Below, piece after piece: positions 45,465-56,256 of a stretch of DNA of 60,000 nt (the first letter of the stretch is position 1; each line of letters opens with the position of its first letter). The notes under the pieces were generated by a model. It was not told the DNA's origin. It saw nothing but the letters and a program-made list of their open reading frames with translations, and made no database searches. The stretch spans positions 24,269,501-24,329,500 of the forward strand of contig NC_079878.1 in NCBI RefSeq assembly GCF_029227915.1, given 5' to 3'. The translations under genes were made by a program, and so were the position numbers. The stretch is from Hydractinia symbiolongicarpus. Taxonomy: Eukaryota; Cnidaria; Hydrozoa; Anthoathecata; Hydractiniidae.

Positions 45465-46560
45465 ATGTCTATTAACAAAAGTTACACTCCCAGGAAAGAA
45501 AAGGGTAAGTGCATTTTCTTCAAAATTTCATTGCAAACAAACTTTCATAATTCAATTGTATCAAACGACTCCATATCTTTTTTACTCCTCCTGAAGTTTT
45601 CGTTGGGTACATTTCGAATGTGTCACCTTTTAAATGCTCTAGAGACAAGAAAAGAAAGTATTACGATTTCATGTTAGCGACTGAAAGTTGTGAACAGAGG
45701 ACATTTGTTTTTTCTCCCGAAAAACATAAATTTATTAATGAAATATCTTCACATAATTCTGGTTGTGAACTTCGATCGTTTAAAAGAAGTTTACAAAACG
45801 ATGTGTGAGTAACTGACTACACATCTGTCAAGAAGAAAAACCTTGAATTTGACTCTCCAAAGCACGAATTAACCTTCGCAACAATATCTGAAGTCATGAA
45901 TGAATATCCATTGTTTGACATTGTTAATGTTAAAGGGATTGTCACAAAAAGTTGGAGATATGGAGCACTTGGAGAAAAATAGCAAACCTCGCCTTTGTGA
46001 AAGAGGTTTGACATTTGTAGGGTGTGTATTCTACATTGGATACGAAAAAGGTTATATCTTTCATATCACCTTTTTTGTTTTTAGGCTGCTGGTCATAAAA
46101 CAGAAAACAAAGACCTTCTGGAATGGATACCAGACATTGTTTGACAGTTTTGGTATACCTGTGAACATTGTGAAAGTGCCATGGAGTACAAGGTTACCGA
46201 TTTTGACATGGATGGATGCTGGAATAACGTTATGTTTCCAATTATGTCAGCAAACTATTTTTAATTTAATATTTTATGTCTTAGTCTCAACTTCGTGGTA
46301 TTCTTTATCATGTTCAAGGTCCACATGAAGGGATTCTTGGTTAAGGAAGTACTGAAGCAAAGTGTTTACATAGGGAATTAAACGAAGAAGAACAAACAAA
46401 GCCATACTTAAAACAAACATCTTCTTCATATCCGAAAGTTGTCAATGTGTCAATTTTTGATCAAATAATGGGTTATGCTCCATACTTAATTACAATTACA
46501 GGTACTTTCCAAGGACAAATCATGATGAGATAGTCAACACAGTTTGGTGTAAATACTAAA
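45465..46560 (+). pseudogene. OB-fold (RPA-like) protein relic with introns
   Basis: First exon 45465-45504 (MSINKSYTPRKEKG), donor GTAAGT. The second exon, from about 45597 after a pyrimidine-rich acceptor, encodes VGYISNVSPFKCSRDKKRKY, TFVFSPEKHKFINE and, after a TGA near 45806, SVKKKNLEFDSPKHELTFA and YPLFDIVNVKGIVTKSW. 46090-46240 gives KDLLEWIPDIV and FWYTCEHCESAMEYKV, a CxxC pair. Later text (SQLRGILYHVQGPHEGILG; KVVNVSIFDQIMG) may be further exons. The beta-rich start followed by CxxC resembles replication-protein-A-like OB folds with a zinc ribbon. Not certain. Confidence 0.4.
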
Positions 46561-48030
46561 ACTTGATGCCGTTATATGTTTTATGCATACTTTTGACTTG
46601 GAAAACTTTTTCTACGTTATCCTAAAATCAACAGTATAGGCTATCAACAGTATAAAGCAAGAAATATGTGGCCAATGCTCTCACTCAGAAGTTGTACTAC
46701 TACATTGGTAAAATGACGTAAACCCTTTCAGCGATAAGTACGAACTGCATATCCCTGATTAGCAACTACCATAATATTTTTTATTTAAGGTATGCTGTTG
46801 TATCAATGTGACAGTCGTATAATGACAGCATTAAAGGAAATGTTGGATTGCCTCCACCTGATCCCTGTACACAGGCTTTAACGAAATTCAGACGAAAACA
46901 AGATTTGGTCCAAAAATTGAAGATTCCTGAAAGTTTCTATTTTAACGTTTTAATAATTTGTATATATATCTGAATATCTTGTTTCAGCCGCAGTTGCTAA
47001 GGGCAACACTTTGATTTCAGCCTCATTTTTAAATTGTACAAAATTTTACACCAAATCTTAGCCATAGAAAGCGGTTGCTTATAAAAAATTGCGTACCTTT
47101 AAATTTCTAGATACAGCAACTTGCAATGATATGCCTGTCCTGTTTCCCCAAGTAGCCTCTCTGCCAAAAAACATACTGCCTGTAAGCAGCATGCCTCATT
47201 CACTTCTGCTCGTACGGGTTCTCTTGGGCGGTAGGGAGCACATATTCTGATAAATTCTGTTCAGGGATAAGAAAGTAGAAACACGTATTGGATTTTTGTA
47301 TCTTACCGGTTATAGACTGATGCAGTTCCATTTCTGTCAGTTATTCAAGAGACTCCTATAACACATACGCAAAACTTAGATTTAAAACTACCCGCGGTAG
47401 TATACTTCCACTAATTCAAATGCCTTAAAATTCAAACATTTGTATAATATCGTGTTCAAATTAACGGATGTGTACAGTAGAATGCGATATGATTAAAGGA
47501 AACAGAAATGCACTCGCATGCGCGCATTTCTAGAATTCAAAAGTTCCCTGAAATAGTCTGCAGTTTTCTTATTTTCGTTGGGGCTTTTTCTTTTCTTCAG
47601 AGAGGTCTTGCTGTTGAGGCTTTTACTAACTGTGTGGTTTGTTCTGTTATCTTTTTTTCTTCTTTTCTTTTTAGCTTCCCAGCGAGACTTGGGTCTCATC
47701 CTCAGTGGCTGCTGGTAAAAACTTCTTTATCATTTATTCCACTTAGATTTAATTTTGTATTTATTTTATTCTCCATTGTTTTTGGAGACCAGACAAAACA
47801 AAACAGATAAAAGAAATTACAGCATTGTCTCATGGTTATTAGTTATGATAATTAATGCTTTCAGGCTCTTTCTTTTTTTATTACAATGACCAGGATTATT
47901 GCATATTATAAGCAAAAAAACCCAACAAGGAAGAAGGCTCATTGTGATAGTTGGAGATAGTTGAAGCACTATGAAAATAAACACATTTTGAGCATAAAAG
48001 GAAAATTCCAAAAATTTAAAGAGAAAATAA
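46561..48030. other. Stretch without recognisable gene
   Basis: A very basic minus-strand frame at 47699-47493 and a pyrimidine tract at 47640-47690 are visible, but no domain. 46780-46930 may be a last piece of the OB-fold relic. Otherwise empty to the eye. Confidence 0.4.
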
Positions 48031-48038
48031 GAAAAAAA

Positions 48039-48420
48039 ATTACAAAGAGGTGGCTAGCCACCACAATGATGAACTCAACCTGTTAGGCCTTTGGAAACAA
48101 GCTAAAGGTTGTACTCCTCTAGAGAAACGCCTCTAAAAGCATAATTCTCCCTTTTTCAAGAAATTTATTAAAAATAAATAAAAATAAAAAATAAAACGAC
48201 ACAACACATTTGAAAAGATAGATGAACAGAACTTAAACCAAGGGCAGGTAGGTTTCGACCCATATTTTTGAACCTACGTACCCTGGATGTCAAGCTAGAC
48301 ATCCCTATCTTCCTAGAGTAAACTTCAACCGTTCTCTGTTCAACTGTGCTATTCTTTGTTTTTAAACTCAGGTAATAAGTGGAGTCGTTACTCTCCAAAG
48401 ACAAGATCATGTGTGATGTA
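48039..48420 (-). repeat. Repeat module copy 3 and 3' tail of a USP element
   Basis: 48039-48146 is the hairpin module, here with GGTGGC-TA-GCCACC: the loop differs but both arms are kept. 48180-48420 follows 37950-38225 closely and includes one tandem unit starting near 48369. No USP remains next to it because element-C text begins at 48463. Confidence 0.8.
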
Positions 48421-48462
48421 ATCCTAATTGTCTAGATCTGATACTGTCTCCATAAGGAAATG

Positions 48463-48721
48463 ACTATGAAAAAGGTTTACAATACAGCAAACTGCACCGA
48501 ATTATCTTGTCTACAGGGACGGTGGATGTAAAAAAAATTGGGATTAGGCTCCCAGAAGAAGATGCTGAATACACTTTCTTGCTTATTACAAGCATGGGTA
48601 CTGTCCAACTTGGGACCTATAACTATTCTCTGAGAAAATCTTGAACAGCAAAAACAATCCTTCAATCACAAAAAATACGACACAAGACAGAGCTAACAAC
48701 ATAAACGGACTGTTTACAGAA
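48463..48721 (+). pseudogene. Element C fragment
   Basis: About 90 percent identical by eye to 31617-31866, encoding YSKLH, STGTVDVKKIGIRLPEEDAE and TFLLITSMGTVQLG. A second, shorter copy of the same coding region in the same orientation, truncated on both sides. Confidence 0.75.
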
Positions 48722-48789
48722 CAAACACAAATAGAAAAAATTTATATCTCAAAAATATATAATATAAAAAAGAATTAAATAAAAACCCT

Positions 48790-49115
48790 CCTGTGCGCCA
48801 GAACTTGTAACTCTGGCTGTTGCTTTCCACATGTATTACAGGGGCCCAAAACTCAGCCTTACACAGAAGGTTGTCATGACAGGACCAGCGTGCACATATT
48901 TGACTAAGGACAGCAGGATTGTCAAACCTGAAGACCAAGTTAGTAAATTTGGGCACCTTACTGAACTGGGGTAATAAGTGGGGTCGTTACACCCAAAGCT
49001 TAACTCTTTATCCTCAGGGTGTTGACGGTAAACTGGTTCGAATGAACTAGCTGGGGTAATACAAAACCGCTTGGGTTTACCTTTTCCTCCCCCATGACCC
49101 TGGCAGTACAGGATT
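48790..49115 (-). repeat. 3' non-coding region of the RLE-LINE/USP element
   Basis: Matches 59395-59825 in order: GAACTTGTAACTCTGGCTGT (59398: GACTTGTGAACCTGGCTGT), ACTCAGCCTTACACAG, CAGCAGGATTGTCAAACCTG, one tandem unit (48964) and GGGGTAATACAAAACCGC. It lies immediately 3' of the USP at 49163. Confidence 0.8.
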
Positions 49116-49162
49116 TATAAATGTAATGATAAATGTAAAAGAAAGAAAGAAAGATAAACGTA

Positions 49163-51530
49163 TTAACAGAGAACATAACAAAGAATATAACATGAATTGT
49201 TGTTGAGAATAGGTGGAGAGCATTTGCAAACCGCTCTATCGTTGCAGTGGTACCAAAAATTTGTGGCAAGATCCTTAACATAAGCCCAATAATGACCTGC
49301 GGTCAACGTACCGGAGTGATTAATTGTTGCTAACAATGAGTAGTTCTGATTAAACATTGTATCCGTATCAATGACGAGAGGTAGTTGCAGGAGAGAGTCA
49401 CGTAAAGAAACACATTCAACAACTCGGTTGTCTTTCACCAGATGTTCACCATGTTTTAAAAACCTTTAAAGATGCAGGAATAAGATTTCACTACTCCTGC
49501 TGATTTTTGTTTCTCTAGTACTCTCCCTGTGTGCAAAGCATTGCGGACAAAACCACATAAGTCCATCGGGTAGAATTTCCGGTGGTAAAAATTTGGTGAC
49601 ACAAGATTGGATTTTAGATGTCATTGGCAGTGTTAAAATATCCTGAATTTCGACAATTGCCGAGGTGCACAGGCAGGTGTTACAGCTAACAGACATTAAG
49701 ATTTCAGTTGAGATTTTATCTGCAGCAATCGGGGGAAATCCCTTAAGTGCGTCCAAAATTTGACGTTCAAGAGCCCAGAGAAAATTCAGCTTCGTCATGT
49801 TAAGCGAAATAGACCTCGCAATAGGTGACAAATGAAACGACTTTGGCACCAGAGTGTTGGAATCGTACTTAATACTTGCAAAATGGCGTTGGCGTAACAA
49901 GTGTTGCCTTTGTTTAAAAAACCGATGTTTTTATAGACACTAATTGATTGAGTTTTATTTTTATTTTGGCTAACCTTTTTAGAAGGCCCCTTTTGGCGAG
50001 ATGAAACACCCTTGATCTCCACATTGGGCAAAGCCTACTTGGATTTGGGTAATTGCATTAAGGAGTCAGTTGACCAAACATTCGATTCACGTGCCAACCA
50101 GATACAAAAAGAAGACCTGATACTGATTATACCAAGATCATTTGCAGTGGAATAAGTAAGTTTGTTGGTGAAACCCATTCGTTTTAAACAGGCAGTGGGG
50201 GTTTTTGCACAATACCCTCTTGCTCCTACTTCCACTGCGTACAAATGTACTTGCCAGCCATTAACCATAATCACATTCATTAAACGGGAATATTTGGCAA
50301 CTTTGGTGGAGTCCGAGCATTCATGTTTCCCTCGCATGGTCAAGTGAGTTCCACAATAATAACACGCTTAAGTTCATTTGAATATAACACAAGGTCCGGT
50401 TTAAGTTCAGAAATGGAAACACATAGCTCGAGTGTGTGTCAGCAACGATCTTCCAATCTTTGGTCAGGTGTAGTATACCTGACACTTTAGATTTTGTATG
50501 TGCCTTTGACCCGGCTCTCAGAAAGGTTATTTTGTGACATTTTTTACGAGGTTAAAATGGAAGCTCAAAAATGAACTTTTTCAAAGTTTCTACCAAATGG
50601 GTAAGTACAGAATCGTGTCTAAAGGTATATCCTTCCTGGGAAAGACCAGTTTTACAAGCACCAAGAATGTAAGCAGAAGTGCAAATTTCTGTGTGACATA
50701 CGAAACAAGATGATTCTGCATTTACTTTCTACTTCCTCAAGTTACTTGGTGAGGGCAGAACATTGTAAGTGGATTGCAGGCAGAAAGATAAGAGATTAGG
50801 AGGAGTTGTTAGGATGTTTTTCCATGAAAGATCAAACTTTACGTAGCTCTCCCATCTTGTCCATTGGCCCTGCACCTGAAGTTGCATTGCCTTAGATAGA
50901 TAGCTTTCCTCGTCAATCTCAGCCGATGTTTTTGCTAATAACTTTTTGTACTTGTGAGTATTGCCAAAACCGGTTCGTCCACACTGTACAGGACCCCTTA
51001 CCTTATGGTCTAGTACTTTAATTCACCCTCAGCTATGTCAACTGCATCGCTCACCTTCCAAGAACCTGCCTTTAAAGATGGATTGAGTGTTGACAGAATT
51101 GGATTTTTGGACTGTCACAAAAGTAGGTGACCACTAATCTTTGCGGATTTTAAAATAGAAGTGAGACTCTTAATGGGCAGCGGGCAAGGAGAGGAGTCAG
51201 CATATAGGGATGGAACGGTGCAAGTTCAGCCATTTTCGTATGAACACTGAAACCTTTTGCTCTAGGCGCTCAGCAACAGACATCGAAACCTCGTATATTA
51301 ACAGTGGTCACTGAATTCGCGGGATCAAAAGATGTTGCAAGATCCAAAGTTTTTGAGCTCCAGTGTATAAGGGACTTATTAATGACAGCAAGCCCTCCTA
51401 TCACATTTTCCTCCAATTCGTTAATGGACAATTACAAAGGAAAAAAATCAAAGATTAAGATAGCTAGCGAGGTCTTCAGAAACAACAAGAGGTCGGTGTT
51501 GCAAAGAATTCTGATTTCAGTAGGTTAAAC
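49163..51530 (-). pseudogene. LINE polyprotein relic: RT end, CCHC, RLE, then in-frame USP
   Basis: Right to left. 51000-50770: AMQLQVQGQWTRWESYVKF and YNVLPSPSNLRK, the post-RT region of RLE LINEs. 50740-50600: SCFVC...SAYILGACKTG, a knuckle with Tyr for His, then FRHDSVL. 50420-50350: SELKPDLVLYSN and VIIVELT, the PD...E core. 50343-50038: NGWQVHLYAVEVGARGYCAK to FCIWLARESNVW, the end of the RLE. After one TAG at 50035-50037 the same frame gives a basic linker and YKNIGFLNKGNTCYANAILQ, a USP Cys box. 49820-49466 holds the finger region (SCNTCLCTSA, WFCPQC). 49438-49163 is the His box: INHSGTLTAGHYWAYVKD, WYHCNDRAV. The USP would remove ubiquitin. Its 3' position after RLE is unusual. Stops elsewhere make the copy dead. 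Confidence 0.85.
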
Positions 51531-51623
51531 GGTTTAAATAATAAAGAATAACAGAAACTTTGATTGATTATCTGACTTATCATGTTCAGAACTTTGTTGA
51601 TACATTAAGCCTTTCACTCCCAG

Positions 51624-51686
51624 TCCTCCGCACAGCGGGTGATAAGAAACCCGCGATTTTTCCCTGTCCTCCGCCCAGCGGGTGAT
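51624..51686. promoter_or_regulatory. Sub-terminal direct repeats of the piggyBac element
   Basis: TCCTCCGCACAGCGGGTGAT (51624) and TCCTCCGCCCAGCGGGTGAT (51667) differ at one position and lie just inside the left TIR, 43 bp apart. Their GC content contrasts with the flanks. Candidate transposase-binding sites (inference). Confidence 0.6.
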
Positions 51687-51843
51687 CAAGTCGGGCGCGT
51701 TTTTAGGGCACGATTCCTTGTTTTTATTGCACAAACGGCGTCTCGTTCGAAAGCTGATGAAATCCGCGGCTATTTACAGGAATCTAAATCAAAAAATCTC
51801 ATTCACAACGATTTTCAGACGATTTTGAATTTTGTCTAGAAAA

Positions 51844-53976
51844 ATGTCAGGACAAAAAAGGAAAATGACAGATGACATGAATGATATAGTTAATTTTATG
51901 ACTGAAAGTGATGGGAAAATTGATCTTGGGGAAGATTTTGACGACACTGATGACAGTGATTGGGAGTATGATGAAGAAGAAAGAAGAAAAGCTGTCCCTG
52001 AACCAAACCACCTGGCAACTGCACCTGCAGCACCGTTACTCAACACCGGTGAGGAGTCTGCTACCGACCAAAGTGTACAAGATAGTGACGATGAAGACAA
52101 TTTGCCATTGAACTTATTGCGTCCTGACAACCACAATGCTGATATTGGCACAGTTGAGACAGAGGAAAATACCAGTGAGGGAGAAGCCACTGAAAATGAG
52201 GGAGACAAAAACAACAACAATGATAACAATAACGCTGACAGATGGTTAGGACGTGGCAGAGGTCGTGTTCGAGGTCGAGGTCGAGGACGAGGTCGAGGAC
52301 GAGGTCGTGCAAGGGGACGTAGTAGAGGTAGGGGACGTGGCAGAGGTAGAGAACAACTGCAACCTAATGGTAATGATGAACAGAATTGGAGCTGGGAGAA
52401 GGAAAGGGAGGTTGGTATTGACAATGAGATACGTGTACCATATTTGGACGAAGAGCGCATAAAAGTTCCTCTACCTGATAAACCAACGCCTTTAGACTTT
52501 TTTTCGCTCTACCTAACCGATGAAATATTTCAGCTTCTCGTTGATGAAACAAATCGGTTTGCTGAACAATATTTTGAACATAACCCTGAAAAAAGGAACA
52601 ATACATATGCTGGGATGTGGTTACAAGTAACGTTGGAAGAAATTAAGTCATTTATTGCTATTATTTTGTTGATGGGTATAATTCAAAAACCGTCAATTGA
52701 TATGTACTGGGTGACAGATGAATTGTTATGTACTCCTGTTTTTTCTAAAATCATGACAAGAAACAGATTCCAACTAATTCTGAAGTTCTTGCACTTCAAT
52801 AATAATGAAGATCCTAACTTTGATCCACAAAACGAAGATAGGGACAGGCTTCACAAAGTGAGACTGCTGATTGAGATGCTGCGTTAACGATGTTATGCTG
52901 TTTACTACCCAGGACAGAACTTGAGTGTTGATGAGTCTCTCGTACTTTTCAAAGGTCGTTTGAAGTTCAAACAGTACATCCGGACTAAACGAGCAAGGTT
53001 CGGAATCAAACTTTATGAACTTTGTAACTCCAGCGGAATAACTCTTGATTTTTTAGTGTACTGTGGAAAAGGTATGTTTTATGATGACGACGGCAATGAA
53101 GGGATGCCAACGACTGAACGTATTCCTGCATCATTGATGGTCCCGTACCTTTACAAAAATCACATCTTATTTACTGATAACTTCACCAGTCCGAGTCTTG
53201 CTGAATACTTTTTAAACCATGGCACCCATCTTTGCGGAACAGTTAGAAGTAATCGTAAACATTTCTGCAAGGATATCATCGATGTCGCGTTGGAAAAAGG
53301 AGAAGCATCTTTTTACAGATCAACCAACAACAACAAAATAGTTGTTTCAAAATACAGAGCTGCAAAGGACAAATCTGGTAACAAACCAAAAATTGTTTTT
53401 TTGCTATCAACATGTCATTCAGCCATAATGTCAGAAACTGGTCAGGCAAACAAAGATGGTGTAGCAATCCGCAAACCCACTATGATAAAATCGTACAACA
53501 GCCACATGGGAGGTGTTGACATGGTCGATTAGCAGCTTCATAACATAGATGTCCTCAGAAAACACTACAAGTGGTACAAAAAGGTTGCTTTCAGATTGAT
53601 TATGCAAGCAGTATTGAATTCCCACAAACTTTTTCAGTTTCGTACCGGGAACGAAAAGAAGACCTTCTTGGAATTCCTACAGGATGTTATTGCAAGTTTA
53701 GCCAAGCAGAATGGGCTACCACGGAACTATGTCCCTGATGATGGTAGAGAGAGACTTACTGGTAGACATTTTCCATCAGTACGAGTTGCAGACGAAGATG
53801 CAAAAGACAAGAGGCTGTCCAAAAATTGCCGTGTTTGTTATGCAAAAAATAAGCGCACCGATAAAGGCCGTCCGCTGAAGACTGTCTATATTTGTGAAAA
53901 GTGTCCATCACAGCCAGGACTTCACCCTGACAAATGCTTTGAGATCTATCATACTCAAGAGCATTTTGGTGAATAA
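51844..53976 (+). pseudogene. piggyBac transposase (PGBD-like), one frame with two stops
   Basis: ATG 51844 (MSGQKRKMTDD) to TAA 53974-53976 is a single 710-codon frame interrupted only by TAA 52885-52887 and TAG 53530-53532. Domains: acidic N-terminus (residues 1-125), RG-rich stretch (about 136-168), DDE_Tnp_1_7 from LDFFSLYLTDEIFQLLV (about 215) with the RNase H-like core, and a C-terminal Cys finger (CRVC, ICEKC, then PDKC). The acidic residues of piggyBac are present: Asp in SVDESLVLFKGR (about 363), FTDNFTSPS (about 445) and GGVDMVD (559, 562). The TAG follows MVD where relatives have QQL, consistent with CAG to TAG. The protein cuts and inserts DNA at TTAA. No frameshift anywhere, so inactivation is recent or incomplete. 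Confidence 0.92.
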
Positions 53977-54605
53977 AGGGATGTTCTTGCTAATATTATG
54001 TAGAAACAATACGCGTACATTTTGTCACCTTTATGGACTTTTTAAAAGTTATGACGTCATCAGTACCGTTTATGATGTAAATTTTTCTCTTTTTTTGGTT
54101 CTATTCAGTATTATTTCATATTTACTCACACTCTAGATGTTTTCTTTTGTTTCATTTGCTTTTTTGATAAGAATTCAAGCAGAAATGGCCTTATACAAAA
54201 AATTAGCCTTTTCAGGCACCGTAAACGTTTACCGCCATCATGGAAAAGATTTTTTTAAATAATTTTTCTTGTTTATATTCTATGTTACCTTATAGATTTT
54301 CTTAACTATATCTAATTGATTTATGTGTTGAAAAAAAAAATTTAACTTGATTTTTACCATTTCTAAACAAATATTTGTTATTTTTCAATAACGGTGTAAG
54401 GATCTATTTATAGATTGTAACGTCACAAATTTTAATTTTTTTTTTGAAAGTTTTGTTTCAAATTATATAACAACAAAAGGGTGAAAATATCATGATGATT
54501 CCTTTTATACTTTTGTAGATATTAATATTTAAGTTAGTAAGGTTAAATTCCAGAGAAAATGCTCTGGGAATATAGAGGAAAAATAGCTGAGAGTGAAAGG
54601 GTTAA

Positions 54606-54929
54606 TAAAAGCATTACGATGGAAACACAGCTACAGAAGCGCTCCCATATTCATTATTTTTTCTGTAATGGCATGAATCCAGCAACCATGTGATCAATTT
54701 TGCCGTGCATTTACTATTGCATGACTTATGTAATGAAATGCGATTCTGTAGGTGAAGTGAAATCGGGGTGAGTTTGTTATTTCTATGAAATTTGAACATG
54801 TTCTGGTCGTCAGTTTTCAATAAAATTTTCAGGTTAGTGTTTTTTCATGTATCTTTCAACTTTTAAAATAAAATAGGCGCCTCAAAAAAAATTGCTAACA
54901 GGGTGAATAAAAAGCCAAAAATCTGTATT
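54606..54929. other. Short gap without recognisable gene
   Basis: Separates the piggyBac element from the hAT relic. No domain was seen. The right part may hold upstream hAT text, which begins to read as protein at about 54930. Confidence 0.5.
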
Positions 54930-56219
54930 TGAAAGCAACAGGAGTTTCCCTGGATAAACAAGCTACAACTTTATCTGCCGTCGATGCTTCCAAGATTGTC
55001 GCTGGTTTGGCAAAAACGGATGAAAAAGATATGCACAGAACGAAAAAGAAATTTAAAGTGACCTTATTTGTTGCTAAAAATCACTTAGTGTTGACAACAT
55101 ATCCAGAGTTGCTGAAGTTAGAGAGAAAACATGAAATTGACATTGGTATAGCGTACAACACTGACCGTGCTTGTTGAACATTTATTAATTACATAGGTAA
55201 AGATACGAAACAGCAGCAACTCAATGCTGATCTTGCGAAAGCCAAGCGTGCTTTGTGATGGTTTTACGTGCAACGCGGTTGTTGAAAATGAGGTAATATA
55301 TGCATTAAATTTTACCTCACTTCAGTTAACTCAAATTGTGAAGTTAAGGTTTTTTTTCTCAGCATGACTCGTTCGAAGCATCAAAAATCTGTCGGTATTG
55401 CAGCTGCTCTCGCTAAAAGCTACAATGACACGATCATGATTTAAAGTGCAATTGAAAGTTAGGTTGCCAGCCAAAAAACTGATTGGCTTTGCTTCTAAAG
55501 GAACAAGTGTAAATCGAGGAAATAAAAAAATGGTGTTCCAAGAGGAATCGAAGTGGCTTGTATTTTTTGGTGCATCACACATCAGTTGAAATTGGCCTTA
55601 TCTGGTGCTTCGAAAGGTACTAACTTTCATATTGTAGATGAGATGCTACTGAGGACATATTATTCATATCAGAGAGCACCAAAGAAAATTTAGAAGTTAC
55701 GTCAGATAAACTACATAGAGGAAGGGGTTTAACCAAAAAAAAGCAGATGGCACTTGTGGAATCTCAGCCAAACTTGCCACTATGATAAATACAGTCTTTT
55801 TACAGAGCACTTGGAACATCTCAGTGAAGATAAAGCGGTGAAAGGAGAAGATCGCGCAAAAGGTTATATAACAAGTGGAAGCAGTCTAAAGTACCATTAA
55901 TGCTGGCAATAAGTACTACCAAAATGTGAAAATGACAAATTTTGAAGCAGCTAAGAAGCATGTTAAAACAACGAAAAGCAATTTTGAAAATGTCATTGTG
56001 AAGATTGTTACATCACGGCTTATAGAAGAAGATGACAGTAGAGATATCTTCCGATGCGTTAATCAAATTTTAAACATGGAAGGTTGGCTCCCAGAAAAGG
56101 AAGACGAAAATGGAAATATTATAACAGATTATGAGTTTGCTGACGAAGGTTTATCAAATTTAAAACAACACTTTGATATTCCATTGAGGCATGCCGGCTT
56201 CAGCGCTTTAACAAATTAA
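54930..56219 (+). pseudogene. hAT transposase relic (ZNF862/KIAA1586-like)
   Basis: 54930-55177 encodes DEKDMHRTKKKFKVTLFVAK and LTTYPELLKLERKHE, the region before the hAT catalytic core, and in the next frame CxTFINYIGKDTKQQQL. 55580-55700 gives LKLALSGASKGTN and YQRAPKKI, then KADGTCGISAKLATM (in intact members GTRWIxH) and LFTEHLEHLSED. 55926-56219 is an open tail with VKTTKSNFENVIVKIVTSRL and ISDYEFAD-like text (read ITDYEFADEGLSNLKQHFD). Order and motifs match the hAT-derived ZNF862-like family. Several stops and frame changes. TIRs and 8-bp duplications were not located. Confidence 0.7.
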
Positions 56220-56256
56220 AATTGATTTAACAGATCTGCATCTGTTAAATCAATTT
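56219..56256. terminator. Perfect 17-bp hairpin at the hAT stop codon
   Basis: AAATTGATTTAACAGAT (56219-56235), a 4-base loop CTGC, then its exact complement (56240-56256). It begins at the last base of the TAA stop of the hAT frame. Called a terminator-like structure only by position; it may instead be the end of an element. Confidence 0.6.

Larger units (their letters stand above)
51605..54605 (+). mobile_element. Complete piggyBac element with TTAA duplications and TIRs
   Basis: TTAA at 51605-51608 and 54602-54605 flank terminal inverted repeats GCCTTTCACTCCCAG (51609-51623) and, reverse-complemented, CCCTTTCACTCTCAG (54587-54601), 13 of 15 matching. A single transposase gene of the same orientation fills the middle. 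The 3.0-kb length, TTAA target and short TIRs are those of piggyBac. Confidence 0.92.

Noticed and set aside
51304-51528. 74-residue plus-strand frame (FAGSKDVARSKVFELQ)
   Set aside because: Lies opposite the LINE RT region of the minus-strand element and shows no motif of its own.
51789-52460. 223-residue minus-strand frame rich in Pro-Arg-Leu
   Set aside because: It is the antisense of the RG-rich repeat and acidic N-terminus of the piggyBac transposase.
51844-53976. Several in-frame TAA/TAG codons at Gln positions, suggesting a nuclear code with TAR as Gln
   Set aside because: Stops also replace Glu and fall in TGA form, most relics carry frameshifts too, and open frames elsewhere end properly at TAA/TAG. 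Decay of mobile elements is sufficient.
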